This document shows positions 34,570 through 45,890 of a stretch of DNA of 64,000 nucleotides, piece by piece (within the stretch, counting starts at the first letter, position 1; every line of letters starts with the position of its first letter). The notes below the pieces were generated by a model that did no database searches, had not been told where the DNA came from, and was given only the letters and a program-made list of their open reading frames with translations. Both the position numbers and the translations under genes were made by a program. The DNA is taken from contig NC_079210.1 in assembly GCF_026745355.1 (NCBI RefSeq), forward strand, positions 26,116,029 through 26,180,028, given 5' to 3'. This DNA is from Beta vulgaris subsp. vulgaris. Lineage: Eukaryota; Streptophyta; Magnoliopsida; Caryophyllales; Amaranthaceae.

Positions 34570-34900
34570 GTATAAATTGACAAATATATAGTGTATTTGT
34601 ATATGATATAGTGTGTTTATATATCATATATTGCATTTGTTTATGATAGTATCTATTGTATGCTACATAGTAGACAAATATATATGGGTTTGCATATGAT
34701 ATAGTGTGTTTATATATCATATAATTACTTTGTTCATGATATAGTGTCTTATGTGTGCTACAGAGTAGACAAATTTATAGTTTTTTTGGATATGATATAA
34801 TGTCTTCGTATATCATATAGTGGCTTTGTTTATGATATAGTGTCTTCTGTGTGCTCGTATAATTTATATAGTATTAAATATATTGTGATATAATTGTGTT
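34570..34900. repeat. ATATAGTGT repeat block before the Ulp1 catalytic exon
   Basis: Units such as GTATATGATATAGTGTGTTTA and TATATCATATA alternate. The next exon begins after TTTTGTAG at 34941, a good acceptor. Confidence 0.65.
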
Positions 34901-35499
34901 TATTCTCATTTAGTGAGTTTATACTTCTATTTATTTTGTAGGTTTATTTAACAACTTTATGAAGAGGAGCTAATCATTATGTTCTGTTTATGCTGGACAC
35001 AAAGAAAAAGATTTTTTTTATATAGATTAATAACAAGATTTGGGATGATGATGAGGAATATAAGAAAATGATGGAGACTCTCAGTTCAATCATTGCTAAT
35101 GGTGTTTCACGTCTTTTCTAATCTTTTGAAATTCCAAATCTGAAGGTGATGATATGGCTTTGTGGCCAATGACAGAAGTGAAAGGAAGCTGAAAAAAAAG
35201 CTGCATATGATTTGGACTGTGGTTTGTATATACTTGTCCATATGCTACTTTTTGACTACTCAAAAGAGTTTGAATGCACATATCTAAATGATTTATGTTT
35301 AATATAATTATTTTTAACTCAGTTATGTTTTTTTTTTAGTTTCTTACTGATTTGATTTATATTCAGGAGAGGACAAGGAAAGCAGCAAGAGTCTCCTTCG
35401 GTTGATACAGTAGGTTTGGTTTGATAGTAGCTTTGTGTTAGTACAGTTGGTTTTGTTGGTACATTAGGTTTTTGTTGATACAATAGGTTTTGTTGGTAC

Positions 35500-36150
35500 A
35501 TAAGGTTTTTATCAATATAGTAGTTTAGTTGATATAGTTTGTTTGTAGTTGATATAGTGTTGTTTATGTTGGTATCGTATGCTTTATATTGATGAAGTGA
35601 TATATATTTTGCTGATAATTTACATATTTGTTTTTTATATAGATGATTTTGTTATGGTATAGTTGATTTCCTCCTTATATTGTTGATTTAAAACCCGTAG
35701 AACTATGTAGTTGATATGTAAATTTCACAAATATATAGTGCATTATATTGTATACAATATACAAGTCTTGTCAGGCACTGAGCTATCATATGGTTTTGAT
35801 GTAGTTGATTTTGTTTTGATATAGTTGTTTTTCTCATGATATAATGTAGTTGTATGTCATACATTGTGGTTTTATGTTGTGTGATTTTGTGACGGTGTGA
35901 TAGTATGTTGGAATTTAATACAGTGAGGTTGTATGTGACATAGTGTGTTTATATGTCATATAGTGTGTACTAGTGTTTGTGCCTTGTAGTGCCTTATAAA
36001 AAAGAATAATGTTCCCTTTTGATATAATGTAGTTTTGACTGGTATAAAGTAATTTTTCATAAGAATACGTTTATATAATGTACTTCATAACCATATAGTG
36101 CACTATATCTGCATATAGTGCATAACTATTATTACAAACTCAAATCATTA
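35500..36150. repeat. ATATAGTGT repeat block in the spacer between the Ulp1-like and FAR1-like genes
   Basis: Here the unit drifts towards TTGATATAGTTG and GGTACATTAGG. It carries a second copy of the sequence that surrounds the LINE insertion site. Confidence 0.6.
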
Positions 36151-36179
36151 AAAACATTGCATAGTTCTCTCGGTAAACA

Positions 36180-36440
36180 ATTTTAGAACATATATTCTTT
36201 TGGAGTTCCAAACTCCTTGCGTCTCTTTTTCCCATTTTTTGATGCCCTCTTGTATGAATCATAGTGTCCTTTTATTTGCTTATTGTCTTTTCCTTTTGTG
36301 ACTGCTCTATCTGGATCCAAAAGTGTTGGTGTTTGTGTTGATTCTTATGCATTGTTTTCTTGACTTTCATTAGCTTGTAATGATGCAACTGCTTCTTGTA
36401 ATGCCTTATTATGACCTTTAGTTTTTTTTTGCTGCTGCTT
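36180..36440 (-). pseudogene. C-terminal tail of the FAR1-like transposase
   Basis: The minus-strand translation reads LLDPDRAVTKGKDNKQIKGH, then YDSYKRASKNGKKRRKEFG. This resembles the basic tail of FAR1/FHY3-type proteins, where DP..V.TKGRPK is usual. It is separated from the rest of the gene by repeat sequence and a solo LTR. Confidence 0.5.
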
Positions 36441-36589
36441 TTGCTTCTTTAATATATATTACTTCTTTAACTTTTAAATTTATTTTTTAAAAAACTTTTC
36501 TCTATCACTGATCTAGCTTGTTTTATTATGTTGCTCTTTATGAGGTTGTAGTACCTTGTCGCATGAAATTTTCTGTTAGTATTAAGTAG

Positions 36590-36715
36590 ACAAATATATA
36601 GCGGGTTATTATGTGTTATAGTGTGTTTACAGATCATATAATGGCTTTCTTTATGATATAGTGTATTTATGTGTGCTATAGTTTGTAGAGTTTATAAAGT
36701 ATTAGACAAATATAT
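36590..36715. repeat. ATATAGTGT repeat block left of the solo LTR
   Basis: It continues at 39404 on the far side of the solo LTR; the TATAT at its end (36711-36715) is the left copy of the target duplication. Confidence 0.6.
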
Positions 36716-39403
36716 TGTAACTCCCCAACAAATTACATAACCTTAATCTTCAGCGGAAGCATAACTTAATCCTGTAGGTTATGGCCCACAAATAAAATAA
36801 TAGTCTAAAATTGAAAATTCACTATATCATTACTCATCGTAAATTAATACTTGTTTATCCATCATACAAAATATCCTAAAACCTCATAGAACCATACTTA
36901 ATCTCCATAACGCAGTCTATTAGTGATCCACAACTATTCTTCCATACCTAAAACATAAAACAAAATGTCATGATCCGAGGCTCAGTAACATACTACTCTA
37001 ACAACGTAAATTCATTTCACATCATTTTATTTATAAACAGGTAGGAGAAAATAAGTAAAACATTTCATAAACGGGGAGGAGAGAATAAGTAAAACACTTC
37101 ACAAACATATCATATCATGTTACATTATCTTCTTTATTATGTTCATCATCATATATCTTTTACTTCGGTAACTTGGCTAATACAACAGAAGGGACGTCTC
37201 CCCAGAACATTGTAACATCGTAAACGGAAGGCAGTCACCCGAGGACAAAAGCCCTCACTAAACGGAAGGTGGCGTTATTTGCCCAGAATGTGCGGTGCCA
37301 CCCAAGGACAATAGCCCTCACTAAACAGAAGGTGGTTAACCGGCCGGAAGGTACGTGCACGACCCGGGATAACAAAATACTTGCCAAGAACCGTCTTTCA
37401 CTTGAATTTATCATGTTTCATTTCTTTTAAGCATATCATCATCATCATGCATGAATAATTATATTCTTTCATCTCATATCATAACATCATCATCATCATT
37501 TCATAGCATCGTATCATCATAACCATCATAAAACATTTCATTTCTCGCAATCCATATATAAAACATAATATTAATCATGATCATAAAACATACTTCGAAG
37601 GGGAATGCGGGCGTTAGCAGTAGACATTACCTGAATTTCTGCTTACCAATCTTGATAGCCGGGGGAGGCTTGTAATATCCTTTATCTTCTTTAATCTAAT
37701 CAAGAGTAGTTTTATTAATGAACGTTTCGCTATTTAGCTTACAAGCCTAAATATTAGCTAGCGCGTAGTAACGTCATAATGTTCCTTATCACGTCGTAGA
37801 GGTGTCATTAAAGGTCATTATTTCTTATTCGCTAATAACCTCTTGAAAGTGACTCTTTAATCAACTAAATAGATGAAATAACTCCTTTAGTTATACTTTT
37901 TAGATTTAACGAAACATTAAAGTTATATCAACCATTCGAAAATATAAACTTATAGGAGTTCATAGTTAATCACTAATTAGTCGTCCATTAATAAATTAAT
38001 TAAATTTAATGCTATTTTAGATCCATTAATATTATTATAATATTATTTAATCTCTTAAAACTAATAAATTAAGCTAACTAGTTATCATAAGTAAACTTAA
38101 GTATTAGTGGAGTAACAATAACTTATATTCACATTAGAAATAACAAACCTATTGGATTAGTTTATTTAAGTCAAATAACTTAGTCAATAGGACTTATAGC
38201 CCAATCATAGTTATAGAAAGTAAGTTAGGTGGTTTAATTAAACTAACTAAATCAGACCTTTAACTCCATTAAGTTAAAGATCTAAATTAAACTAAGTGGC
38301 TTTATCTAAGATTAATTAAATCAAATTCTAGCCCAACAAGTTGAAGTAAATAATTAACCTAAATGATTTAACCAATTTAACAAGGATGGCTTGATTAAGG
38401 ATTTAAATGAGATTAGGCCCAACTAACTCTAGTTAACAATTGGGCTCCAACTTTCAAAACAAGAAGTTAGAATTAGAAAAGAGGTATGTTTATACCTCTG
38501 CCCATAAGAGCAGCGAAGAGCAGGGCATCAGTGAGCTTGGAGCTCCGGCGAGGCTCGACAGTGAGACCCGGAGAGAGGGACAGCAGCATGGCGGCGATGT
38601 CCAGCACTCTGGTGGTCTTCAAGCTTCGGTGCAGCAGCGAACTGGAGTAGCGGCAAAGCACACGAAGCAAGGGGGGGATCAAACAGATAAGGTGGAGGAA
38701 GGAGGAGAGCTGCGTGCTGTCGCGTGGTGGAGGACTGGTGAGACAAGCCAGATATTCGGTGGGGTGGTGGTGCCCTAGAGGTGGTGGTGGCACGGTGGTG
38801 CCGATGAAGAGGGAGGAGGGCTTTCTTTTTTTTTTATTTAATCTGATTTTTGTTGTGAGTATGTGAGTGAATTGCCATGGCTATTTATAGCCAAATTCAG
38901 GGGACAAATTAGAGGTGGTTTGAATGGTGATTGGAGGGGAAATTTCTGCCATTGTTGACTTAGAAAGGATACGGGTGTAGGTTGGCTTGGGCAGAGAAAA
39001 AGCTGAGCAAATTTGGGCATGTTTGCCATGTGCCCATGGAAGAGTGAGGAAGGAGGCAAAGTTATGGAGGTGGTTGAAGCTTTTACTCATTTTATTTTTT
39101 TGCAATCCAAAAATTCAGAAAATTGCTCCATTCTCCATCAATCTCACGTGGCTTTGCAGATGTTTTGTGAAATGTGAATATTTGTGCTTTATTGATTGAA
39201 CAACAAACTATAATTCTTGCTTAATTCATGAAATCGTAAAATATAGATTATCACCCCTAGTATATTAACATTTTTAAGTTGAAATTTTTATATTCGTTCT
39301 ATTATACGTTACTTAATTAGTGAAACGATAAAAAAAACATGTTTTAACTACTCTTAAAATTAACTATTTAACTTAAACACGTTTAAGATTTTAGGATATT
39401 ACA
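36716..39403 (-). mobile_element. Solo LTR of a long-LTR gypsy-type element
   Basis: It starts TGTAACTCCCC and ends GGATATTACA. TATAT precedes it and TATAT follows it (39404-39408), a perfect 5-bp duplication. Read on the minus strand it begins TGTAATATCC, a common start of large plant gypsy LTRs. There is no internal region, so it arose by recombination between two LTRs. A CTATAAATAG box (minus, about 38881-38890) is a likely promoter. Short imperfect repeats occur at 37200-37340 (AGCCCTCACTAAACGGAAGG). Frames at 38440-38793 lie in the LTR and are not taken as genes. Confidence 0.85.
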
Positions 39404-39560
39404 TATATAGTGGATTTCTATGCGATATAGTTTGTTTATATATCATATAGTGTATTGCTTCATATTATTGTGTTGCTACAGTAGAGGTCACATAGTATGT
39501 GTGTTTATCATATAGTATATTTCTCTGTGATATAGTATCTTTTAAAATGGTATAGTGTAT
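39404..39560. repeat. ATATAGTGT repeat block right of the solo LTR
   Basis: TATATCATATAGTGTATTGC and similar units continue the block interrupted at 36715. Confidence 0.65.
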
Positions 39561-39589
39561 TATTATTTGTTATACTCTATAAACTAAAA

Positions 39590-40640
39590 TTGCACAACTT
39601 AATTACATACCTCTTTAAAATGCGCAGTCTCCATGGTGTAAAACTGTTTATTTCTCCTTTTTCTCTCTTTTCATTATCAAATTTCTCCCAAACTTCTTTT
39701 TTTTCAAATCTTGTCCACCTTTATATTATGTATTTCTATGGTAGTTTTTGGACATAATATAAGTGGAGAACTATTATCGCATGAAAGCACAACCAACCTG
39801 ATTCTTCAAAATTACTGTATCCACACTCAATTGTCTTCCCTAGGTAATTGAAGGAGACTTGTTGAGAAGAACCATCAATGCCATTTAGTAAAACTCTATA
39901 TGTTACAGTGTTTCCTTTCGTACCACCTAATTCAATTGCACTTAACATTGCATGTTTGAATTCTTCCTCGAAATCTCGGAATATAGTATGTGTGTATTAT
40001 AAACAAGCATGTTTTAATAGTGCACTCATGCAGATATCTGATTTTGATATTCCTTTTATACAATTAAAGTCATCCTTTTCTTCTTGTCTTCTCCACCTTT
40101 TTATTGTTTCTTGTAATATTGAAAAGAAGTTAGCCAAGCTAGTGGTTTCGCTTGCCTTAAACCCAACAGCATGATTTGTGCTTTCACTTCTCTGTGAAAA
40201 TGGTATTTCGACAGAGAAGAAATCTTTGCTAAATGTTGCACAACATTTTTATTTCAAACTAGACAATCTCTCGAACCAACCGTCATCTTCTAGTTTGTAT
40301 TTTGTGGTCATCGTGCTCCAAGTATGTTCAAATTATGTCTCTGTAATGCAACCACTAAGACACTTGTGAAAAATGTTATTGAAGTCCCTATCTACCTTCA
40401 TTAATCCAAATCGTTGATTTCCTTTTTGACTCAAATACCATAAACATAGCCTGGGTCTTGAGGGTGAGAAAGTTTGTCAATAAGTTCATATGGTTAGTTT
40501 TAAATAATATCTATTGCTCGTGCAATAGTATATAGCATAAGTTGTAGAAATTCACATAAACATCGAAACCTTTTTTATTCCTGCTGCAATTCCAGCATTT
40601 TGGTCGCTGAATATAGTATTGGAAATTTACCTGTCATTGA
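39590..40640 (-). pseudogene. FAR1-like Mutator transposase, partial and broken
   Basis: On the minus strand from the right: a stretch ending in RLCLWYLSQKGNQRFG, then DRDFNNIFHKCLSG, WSTMTTKYKLEDDGWFERL, FSVEIPFSQRSESTNHAVGF and the VSFNYLGKTIECGYSNFEES region ending WLCFHAIIVLHLYYVQKLP. These are the MULE transposase fold and the SWIM zinc finger of FAR1/FHY3-type proteins. The first SWIM Cys pair is reduced (ECGY). The N-terminal FAR1 DNA-binding part is not seen. Stops near 40540 and 40330 show decay. Live homologues cut and move Mutator-like DNA or act as transcription factors. Confidence 0.75.
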
Positions 40641-41378
40641 CTTTTTGAATATAGTATTGAACATTTACTGTCATTTATCTGTCATTGACTTTTCTTTTTG
40701 ATTTTGGCTTTTTCTTTTTGAATCTTATGTCTCTTTTTGTAAAGTGTATTTTCTTTTGCTTTTGCTTAGTTTTTCACACTTTGATCTTTTTCACTTTTTT
40801 TTTTAATTTTTGCCTGACATTGATTTTTTTAAAGACTTGCACACAAGCTATTGGTTTATGGTAGTGGAAGGTTCGAAGATTATTTGTAGAGGTTTGATTT
40901 TCAAAGGATTGTTTGGCTAGCTAATTGGGATGATGGTTTATGGATGATGCAAGGAAGAGGGGAATAACTCTTAATTCAAAGTATGTCCTTTTTTTCTTTT
41001 TTTATATTTTAGATCCCTCTTTGATATTATTATTAGTCAAGTTCATTAAGTGAATTAAGTTTCATCATTGAATTAGAATCATAAATAAAATGATGGAAGG
41101 CCAAATAAAATGAAAATGCAATTTTTTGATTAAAAATAAATGAAACAAGGTTGATAAACATTATAGTCATAAAGGACATAGACTCGGCGAGAAAGGAATG
41201 AAATAGCTAGGGGAGGTACTCTAACACGACCTAGAAAACTGATGCTAAATGCCTAAGCCCCAACATTATTTAGGCGATGCGCAAGGGATTGTCGTTGTTG
41301 CTGACTTTTGCTGTAGGCGGAACTAGTAGTCTACCATCCAACCATGCCCTATAGAGCATGCTTCAAAGTACAACAGTG
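40641..41378. other. Unassigned AT-rich spacer between the Mutator-like unit and the Athila-type element
   Basis: Short direct repeats of GAATATAGTATTG.AA.ATTTAC occur at 40608 and 40655. No frame or terminal structure is recognised. The right end of the Mutator-like unit probably lies here. Confidence 0.4.
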
Positions 41379-42593
41379 TGATGTCATATGCCCACATGTT
41401 CACTATTTTGATCATAACATTTTATAGAAACTTTTTAGTCAATAAATTTTATTTGGGTTGGAAACTAGACTTCAAGAGCTTTCCAATGATAGGTCACACG
41501 CCCAAATCCGACTTCTGTTTTGAGAGATACAGCCTTCGCAAGTTGACGCAAAATTGCAGTTTCCTCACCCGGTCGACCGGGCGAAATCAAAATTTCACTA
41601 CGATGCAAGGCAAATTAGCCCAGTCAACCGGGCGAGAAAAGAGCCAAAATCACTTGCGCGCCCGACCAGGCGGATTTGCTTCTTTGTCGTAATTTCCTAA
41701 TCACCGTCGCCCGAACGGGCGGCTTCTCGGGACGCGTTTTTTCGAGTTTTTTAGCCGGTTTTGTAAAGAGTATGAATAGGTTTTTAATATTTTCGTTTAG
41801 ACTATCTTATTTTCTACGTTTTTAGGACTAAATACTTACTTTTTCTCTCTGTACCTTGTGTGAACTTTTGATTTGGAAGTTTATAAAGATCGTTGATTTC
41901 GTTTTCGTTGTTCTTCAATCATTCGGTATTCTTCTCTACATAGTTTAATTTTATGAATTCATTTACTTTAATTATGTTTATTGAGTTTATTATTATCATA
42001 AGTGAGTAGTCTATTTCTAAGGTTTAGAGAGGGAAGCCATGTTTATACCTTTTTTATTGTGGTTTAATGTTCTTCAATAATTGGATTGAATTAGAATAAT
42101 TCCTGTTGATTTGTTATACTTGTTTAATTCATGTAATTGCGCAATATCATGAGTTATGTTTAGCTAATAAGAATTAGAATCGAAAGATCGTATTCATTAG
42201 AGGCTTGTTACAATAGGTAATTTATTATGTTGAGCGACCGTACTGGCATATGTTAATCTAAGAGTTGTTAATGCCTGACTAAGGATTAACGAAATACTTT
42301 ATTTATTCAAACCTCAATCCAAGTGTTGTTGAAGTTTATTATATTGATTAAACTGGTATAAGCATGGTGGACCGATCGATTGCCCTAGGCTTTTAATTAT
42401 TTGATAAATTTCCATTTTTCTGCGTTCTAGTTTATTCTAGTTTAGTTATTAATTCCTCAATCATTTTCCTCTCTTGAAGTAGTTAGATAATTGAACATAA
42501 ATCTGTAGAACTCCTCTCCCTGTGGATCGACCCGTATTTGTGAGTTTCTGCTAAACAGACACCGTGCACTTGCTGTATATTTTAAACCCATCA
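41379..42593 (+). repeat. 5' LTR of the Athila-type element
   Basis: It starts TGATGTCATATG and ends AACCCATCA, with matching 5-bp inverted ends TGATG/CATCA. The bases CAGTG precede it. The middle contains three related GGTCGACCGGGCG-like blocks (41570-41720). Confidence 0.65.
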
Positions 42594-42599
42594 AGTTTT

Positions 42600-42617
42600 T
42601 GGCGCCGTTGCCGGGGA
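42600..42617 (+). other. Primer-binding site of the Athila-type element
   Basis: TGGCGCCGTTGCCGGGGA follows the LTR end after 6 bases. This is the primer site typical of Athila-lineage elements, and the same 18 bases occur inverted at 59457-59474. Confidence 0.9.
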
Positions 42618-42650
42618 GACGGCTAGTTTCTATATTTTCTGATTAATTAT

Positions 42651-44359
42651 TTGACTATTTCTGCTGTCTCATTGGAACTTCAAGTTCCAATTGAGGCCAT
42701 CTCACTGCACATTTTTCTTTGTTTCTTTTATGCCAGGTCTAAAAGAACAGGTTCTCCAGTTCCGACTGATCCTGATCTTGAGAAAACCATCCGGCAGCTC
42801 AAGAAGACACAAAAGAAGAAAAAGCAGTCTGCTAATCAGGGAAAAACCACGGAAGAACCAACAGAACCAATTATGCCTCCTAAGCCATTGAAGTCTTATG
42901 GGGTACCTTCTCCTGGCAATGTTCCCACATGCCCTACTATGCCTGATATACAAGCAGCCAACTTCGAAATCAAGCCTGCCTCATTAATATGATCCAGCAG
43001 AATCAGTTTGGTGGGCATCCATCTGAAGACCCTGCAAATCATTTACAACGGTTTCAACAACTCTGTCGTACCGTTAAGCACCAAGGGGTCACTCCTGATC
43101 AGTTGAAGGTCATGGTTTTCGAGTTTTCATTAAAGGACAAGGCACAGAAGTGGCTGAACGATGTCAATGAAACTGAGTGGAGTGTTATATCTGAAGCATT
43201 CCTGAAAGAGTACTACCCTCCCACCAAGACTGCAGAAATAAGACATAAGCTTGCCACCTTCCAACAAGAACCCGATGAAACACTGAAGGAAGCATGGAAT
43301 AGGTTCAAGGATCTACAGAGAGAATGCCCACACCACAATCTGGATAAGTGGTTCATCACCCAAGCATTCTACAATGGTCTACAACCTCATACCAAGAGTA
43401 CAATTGATTCATCTGCAGGAGGTGTCTTCCTAGATAAAGGGGTAGATGAAGGGTACAATTTTCTGGCCAACTTAGCAGCGAATGATCATAGTTCCTCCAG
43501 GACTATTACAAAGAAAAAGTTGGATGTTGATGCATATGCCTTGTTGTCTTCACAAGTAGCCCAGTTGAGCATGAAGATGGACTCACTAAAATCTTTACAG
43601 TCTAATACTCCTCCTATGAGTATTAATGCGATGTCTTCCATGGCTCCTATTACTTCTTCCTTTTGTGAAGTGTGTGGTGTTCAAGGCCACTTTGGTCATG
43701 ATTGTTGCTACAATCAACCTAATCCGAATCAAATGGCGCATGCAAATGTTTTTCAGCAGAGACCTCCACACAACCCATACTCTAACACATACAACCCACG
43801 TTGGAGGGATCATCCTAATTTTTCCTACAAGAACAACAATGTTCAGAATCCTCAACCTCCACCACAATCTTCCTACCACCCACCACATGCTGCTAGACAA
43901 CAATATTATCAAGGGGCTCCTCAGAACCCCTCTCCTGGTTTCATTAGGCCTTCACATCAAGGTTGTCAGCAACAAGCTTCTCAGAATGTCAACTCTCAAG
44001 AACCTACTATGTCTGATCTAATGAAAATGATGGTTTCTATGCAGAAAAATCATGAGGAGAGCATTAAGGAGTTGAAGAACACTACTAAACACTTGGAGAC
44101 TCAACTTGCTCAAGTGGCCGAAAATAATGCACAGAGGCAACCAGGTCATCTGCCGGGGCAAACCATCCCCAAGGAGACTGTCAATGTCGTTACACTTCGT
44201 AGCGGCACTGTTTATGATGCTCCTCCCATGCCCATTGATGATGCTGCTCCTAGCAAGGAGAAAGAGATGGTAAAGGAAGAAGCGAAGAAAAGTTCGATGT
44301 CTGAGGTCGAACTAGCTAAGGAAGATCAGACAGGAAAGCGAAAGGAAAAGGTTTCTTAA
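42651..44359 (+). pseudogene. Athila-type gag, one frameshift near 42985
   Basis: The first part (42651-42989) is Lys- and Pro-rich. The frame then shifts and a long open stretch of 456 codons follows. It holds FGGHPSEDPANHLQRFQQLC, FEFSLKDKAQKWLNDV, AFLKEYYPPTKTAEIRHKL, QAFYNGLQPHTKSTID (retrotransposon Gag capsid), the knuckle CEVCGVQGHFGHDC near 43668, an Asn/Pro/Gln-rich stretch and an acidic-basic tail. Apart from the shift and the stop before protease it is well preserved, so it may still supply Gag in trans. The shift could be a real mutation or a sequencing error. Confidence 0.85.
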
Positions 44360-45090
44360 ACGCCTATTTCACCAAGGCTACCTTTTCCCCATAGGATGCA
44401 GAAGTCGAAGGTCGATCAACAACTTGGTAAGTTCTTGACTATGGTCAAGAACCTTGAGGTAACAATTCCTTTTACTGAATTATTTCTCAAGTCTGTTTAT
44501 GGTAAGTTTTTGAAAGACATGATTACAAAAAGAAAGACTTTGGTGGGGTAGATCGAGTCGCTCTAACTGAAGAGTTAGTGCTGTTTTACAAAATAGAACC
44601 CACCTAAGTTGAAGGATCCGGTAGTTTTTCCATCCCTTGCCATGTAGGTGCATTATTTATAGATAAGGCATTGTGTGATTTAGGTACTTCTGTGTCTGTC
44701 ATGCCTTTATCTTTTTATAAGAAACTGAATATGGGAGCACTTAAGTGCACTCAAATTACTTTGCACATGGCCGATCGTTCTATAGAACACCCTCTAGGTG
44801 TTTTAGAAGACGTCCCTGTTAGGGTGGGAAAGTTTTATATTCCTGTTGATTTTGTTGTGCTTGATATGGAGGAGGATGCCCAAATTCCTATTATTCTTGG
44901 TAGGCCGTTTTTGTGTACTGCTGGTGTTGTTATAGATGTCAAGTCCGGGTCTTTAACTTTGAGTGTTGGTGATGATAATGTCACTTTTAAACTAACCAAT
45001 GCTGTTAAGTCTCCTATGCTTGAGCAAACTTGCTGCAGGAGGAAAATATTTGATGAGGGGGGAACTCATTGCCAAGCCCCTCCTATTTGA
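44360..45090 (+). pseudogene. Athila-type aspartic protease region
   Basis: After the gag stop come PISPRLPFPHRMQKSKVDQQ and FTELFLKSVYGKFLKDM. A few frameshifts precede ALCDLGTSVSVMPLSFYKKL (44671 onward). The active site is DLGTS, where Athila elements use DLGAS. Then follow ITLHMADRSIEHPLGVLEDV, DFVVLDMEEDAQIPIILGRP and a C-terminal extension. The frame stops at 45088-45090 right before the 3' non-coding block, so no polymerase follows. Confidence 0.8.
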
Positions 45091-45890
45091 GATTGAGCAG
45101 GTAATATGGTCGTGTGGGACCTTTATAAACCAGCGTTGTGCGGGAGGCAACCCGTAGTTTTTTTTCTCTTATCTTTTTTTTCATTTTTCCCTTTTAGAGA
45201 GTGAGAGAGCGAGAGAGTCCTAACATTAATTTTTCTTCTGAGCATCGTTCTATAGTTCATCTTGCGGCACTGAGGACATTGCCACGTTCAGCTTGGGGGA
45301 GGATTTTTGTATGTATTTTCTCTCTCTTTTACTACCTTTTAGTGTAGATTTTTTGCTTTCTTAGGCCAGATTTATTTGCTTTCAAACAAAAAAAAAACAA
45401 GAAAAAAATCATATATTGCTGAAAAAACACCAAAAATACGATTTGACTGGATTGATGTGATTGCTTCTCTGTGCCACATGATATTCTTTGAAAGTGTATT
45501 TGGGCTCTTTATCTGGATAGTTGGGGACTTGAGATTGTGATGCTGGAATGTGAACTCTAAATGCCTTGACCCTCAATGAGTTTTGATGATAAAGCGCTTA
45601 TCTTGACTGCATACTTGAATTGGTTAGACTGTGAGGATTCATTCTTGCCAATGGATTCATATCTATATCCATTCTGTTTTCTTGTGTGTTAGTTCCTCAT
45701 TAGCTGACTGATCTTGACTTTGACAACGTACTCATTGATATCTGATGACTTGTGGCAATTGCTGTGATTAAGGCATTCTTTTGTCTGATTCTTGTGCTTC
45801 AAAGTGATTTTTGTGTCGCCTTGTTATCCTTCTTCAGTTAGTTTCTCTCTTAGTGCCTTAATCTCTTTGTCTTATTCCTCAAGGTGAGAG
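45091..45890 (+). other. 3' non-coding region of the Athila-type element
   Basis: It holds GCGGGAGGCAACCCGTAG (45149-45166), a GA-rich run (45197-45219), GAGGACATTGCCACG then CAGCTTGGGGGAGGATT (45270-45306), and AT-rich sequence. The GGGGGAGG block is the hallmark that also occurs (inverted) in the young element at about 57490. No LTR follows. Confidence 0.65.

Larger units (their letters stand above)
27231..35290 (+). pseudogene. Ulp1-like cysteine peptidase gene, multi-exon pseudogene interrupted by a LINE
   Basis: Coding blocks, split by introns full of ATATAGTGT repeats, lie at about 27231-27356, 28198-28785, 28925-29336, 29346-29500, 33520-33725, 33740-34060, 34130-34330 and 34942-35290. 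The block from 28198 carries a Lys-rich start, then LCELNQGLNEEQRKVVIDIG and SLLDLMIL, the plant pattern before Ulp1 domains. The next has NWCKYILVRLKHATVLYKNS. The last is catalytic-domain-like: NHYVLFMLDTKKK with the His (34974), INNKIWDDDEEYKKMMETL, and DCGLYILVHMLLFDYS with the Cys (35218). Live enzymes of this fold cleave SUMO-type conjugates. In-frame stops (28786, about 28835, 35119) show it is dead. Confidence 0.65.
27000..40700. mobile_element. Remains of a large Mutator-like unit with Ulp1-like and FAR1-like genes
   Basis: An Ulp1-type peptidase pseudogene (plus, 27231-35290) and a FAR1-type transposase pseudogene (minus, about 40640-36180) converge. Both are surrounded by the same ATATAGTGT repeat, which ties them to one unit. 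Mutator-like elements carrying Ulp1-like genes (for example the Kaonashi group) are known in plants. I could not find terminal inverted repeats, so the outer limits are estimates. A LINE and a solo LTR interrupt it. Confidence 0.55.
41379..45890 (+). mobile_element. Non-autonomous Athila-type gypsy element (gag-protease only), 3' end lost
   Basis: It begins with an LTR (41379-42593) and a canonical primer site. Gag and protease follow, and then directly the GC-rich AGGCAACCCGTAG and GCTTGGGGGAGG non-coding block that normally follows the pol/env region. Reverse transcriptase, RNase H and integrase are absent. No second LTR is found to the right, so the 3' boundary (about 45.9 kb) is an estimate. 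Confidence 0.75.

Noticed and set aside
27690..36715. CRISPR-like or satellite interpretation of the ATATAGTGT repeats
   Set aside because: Units are degenerate, irregularly spaced and lack uniform spacers; the window is plant DNA.
38440..38793. Overlapping frames of about 110 codons on both strands
   Set aside because: Located within the solo LTR, GC-rich local stretch, no domain.
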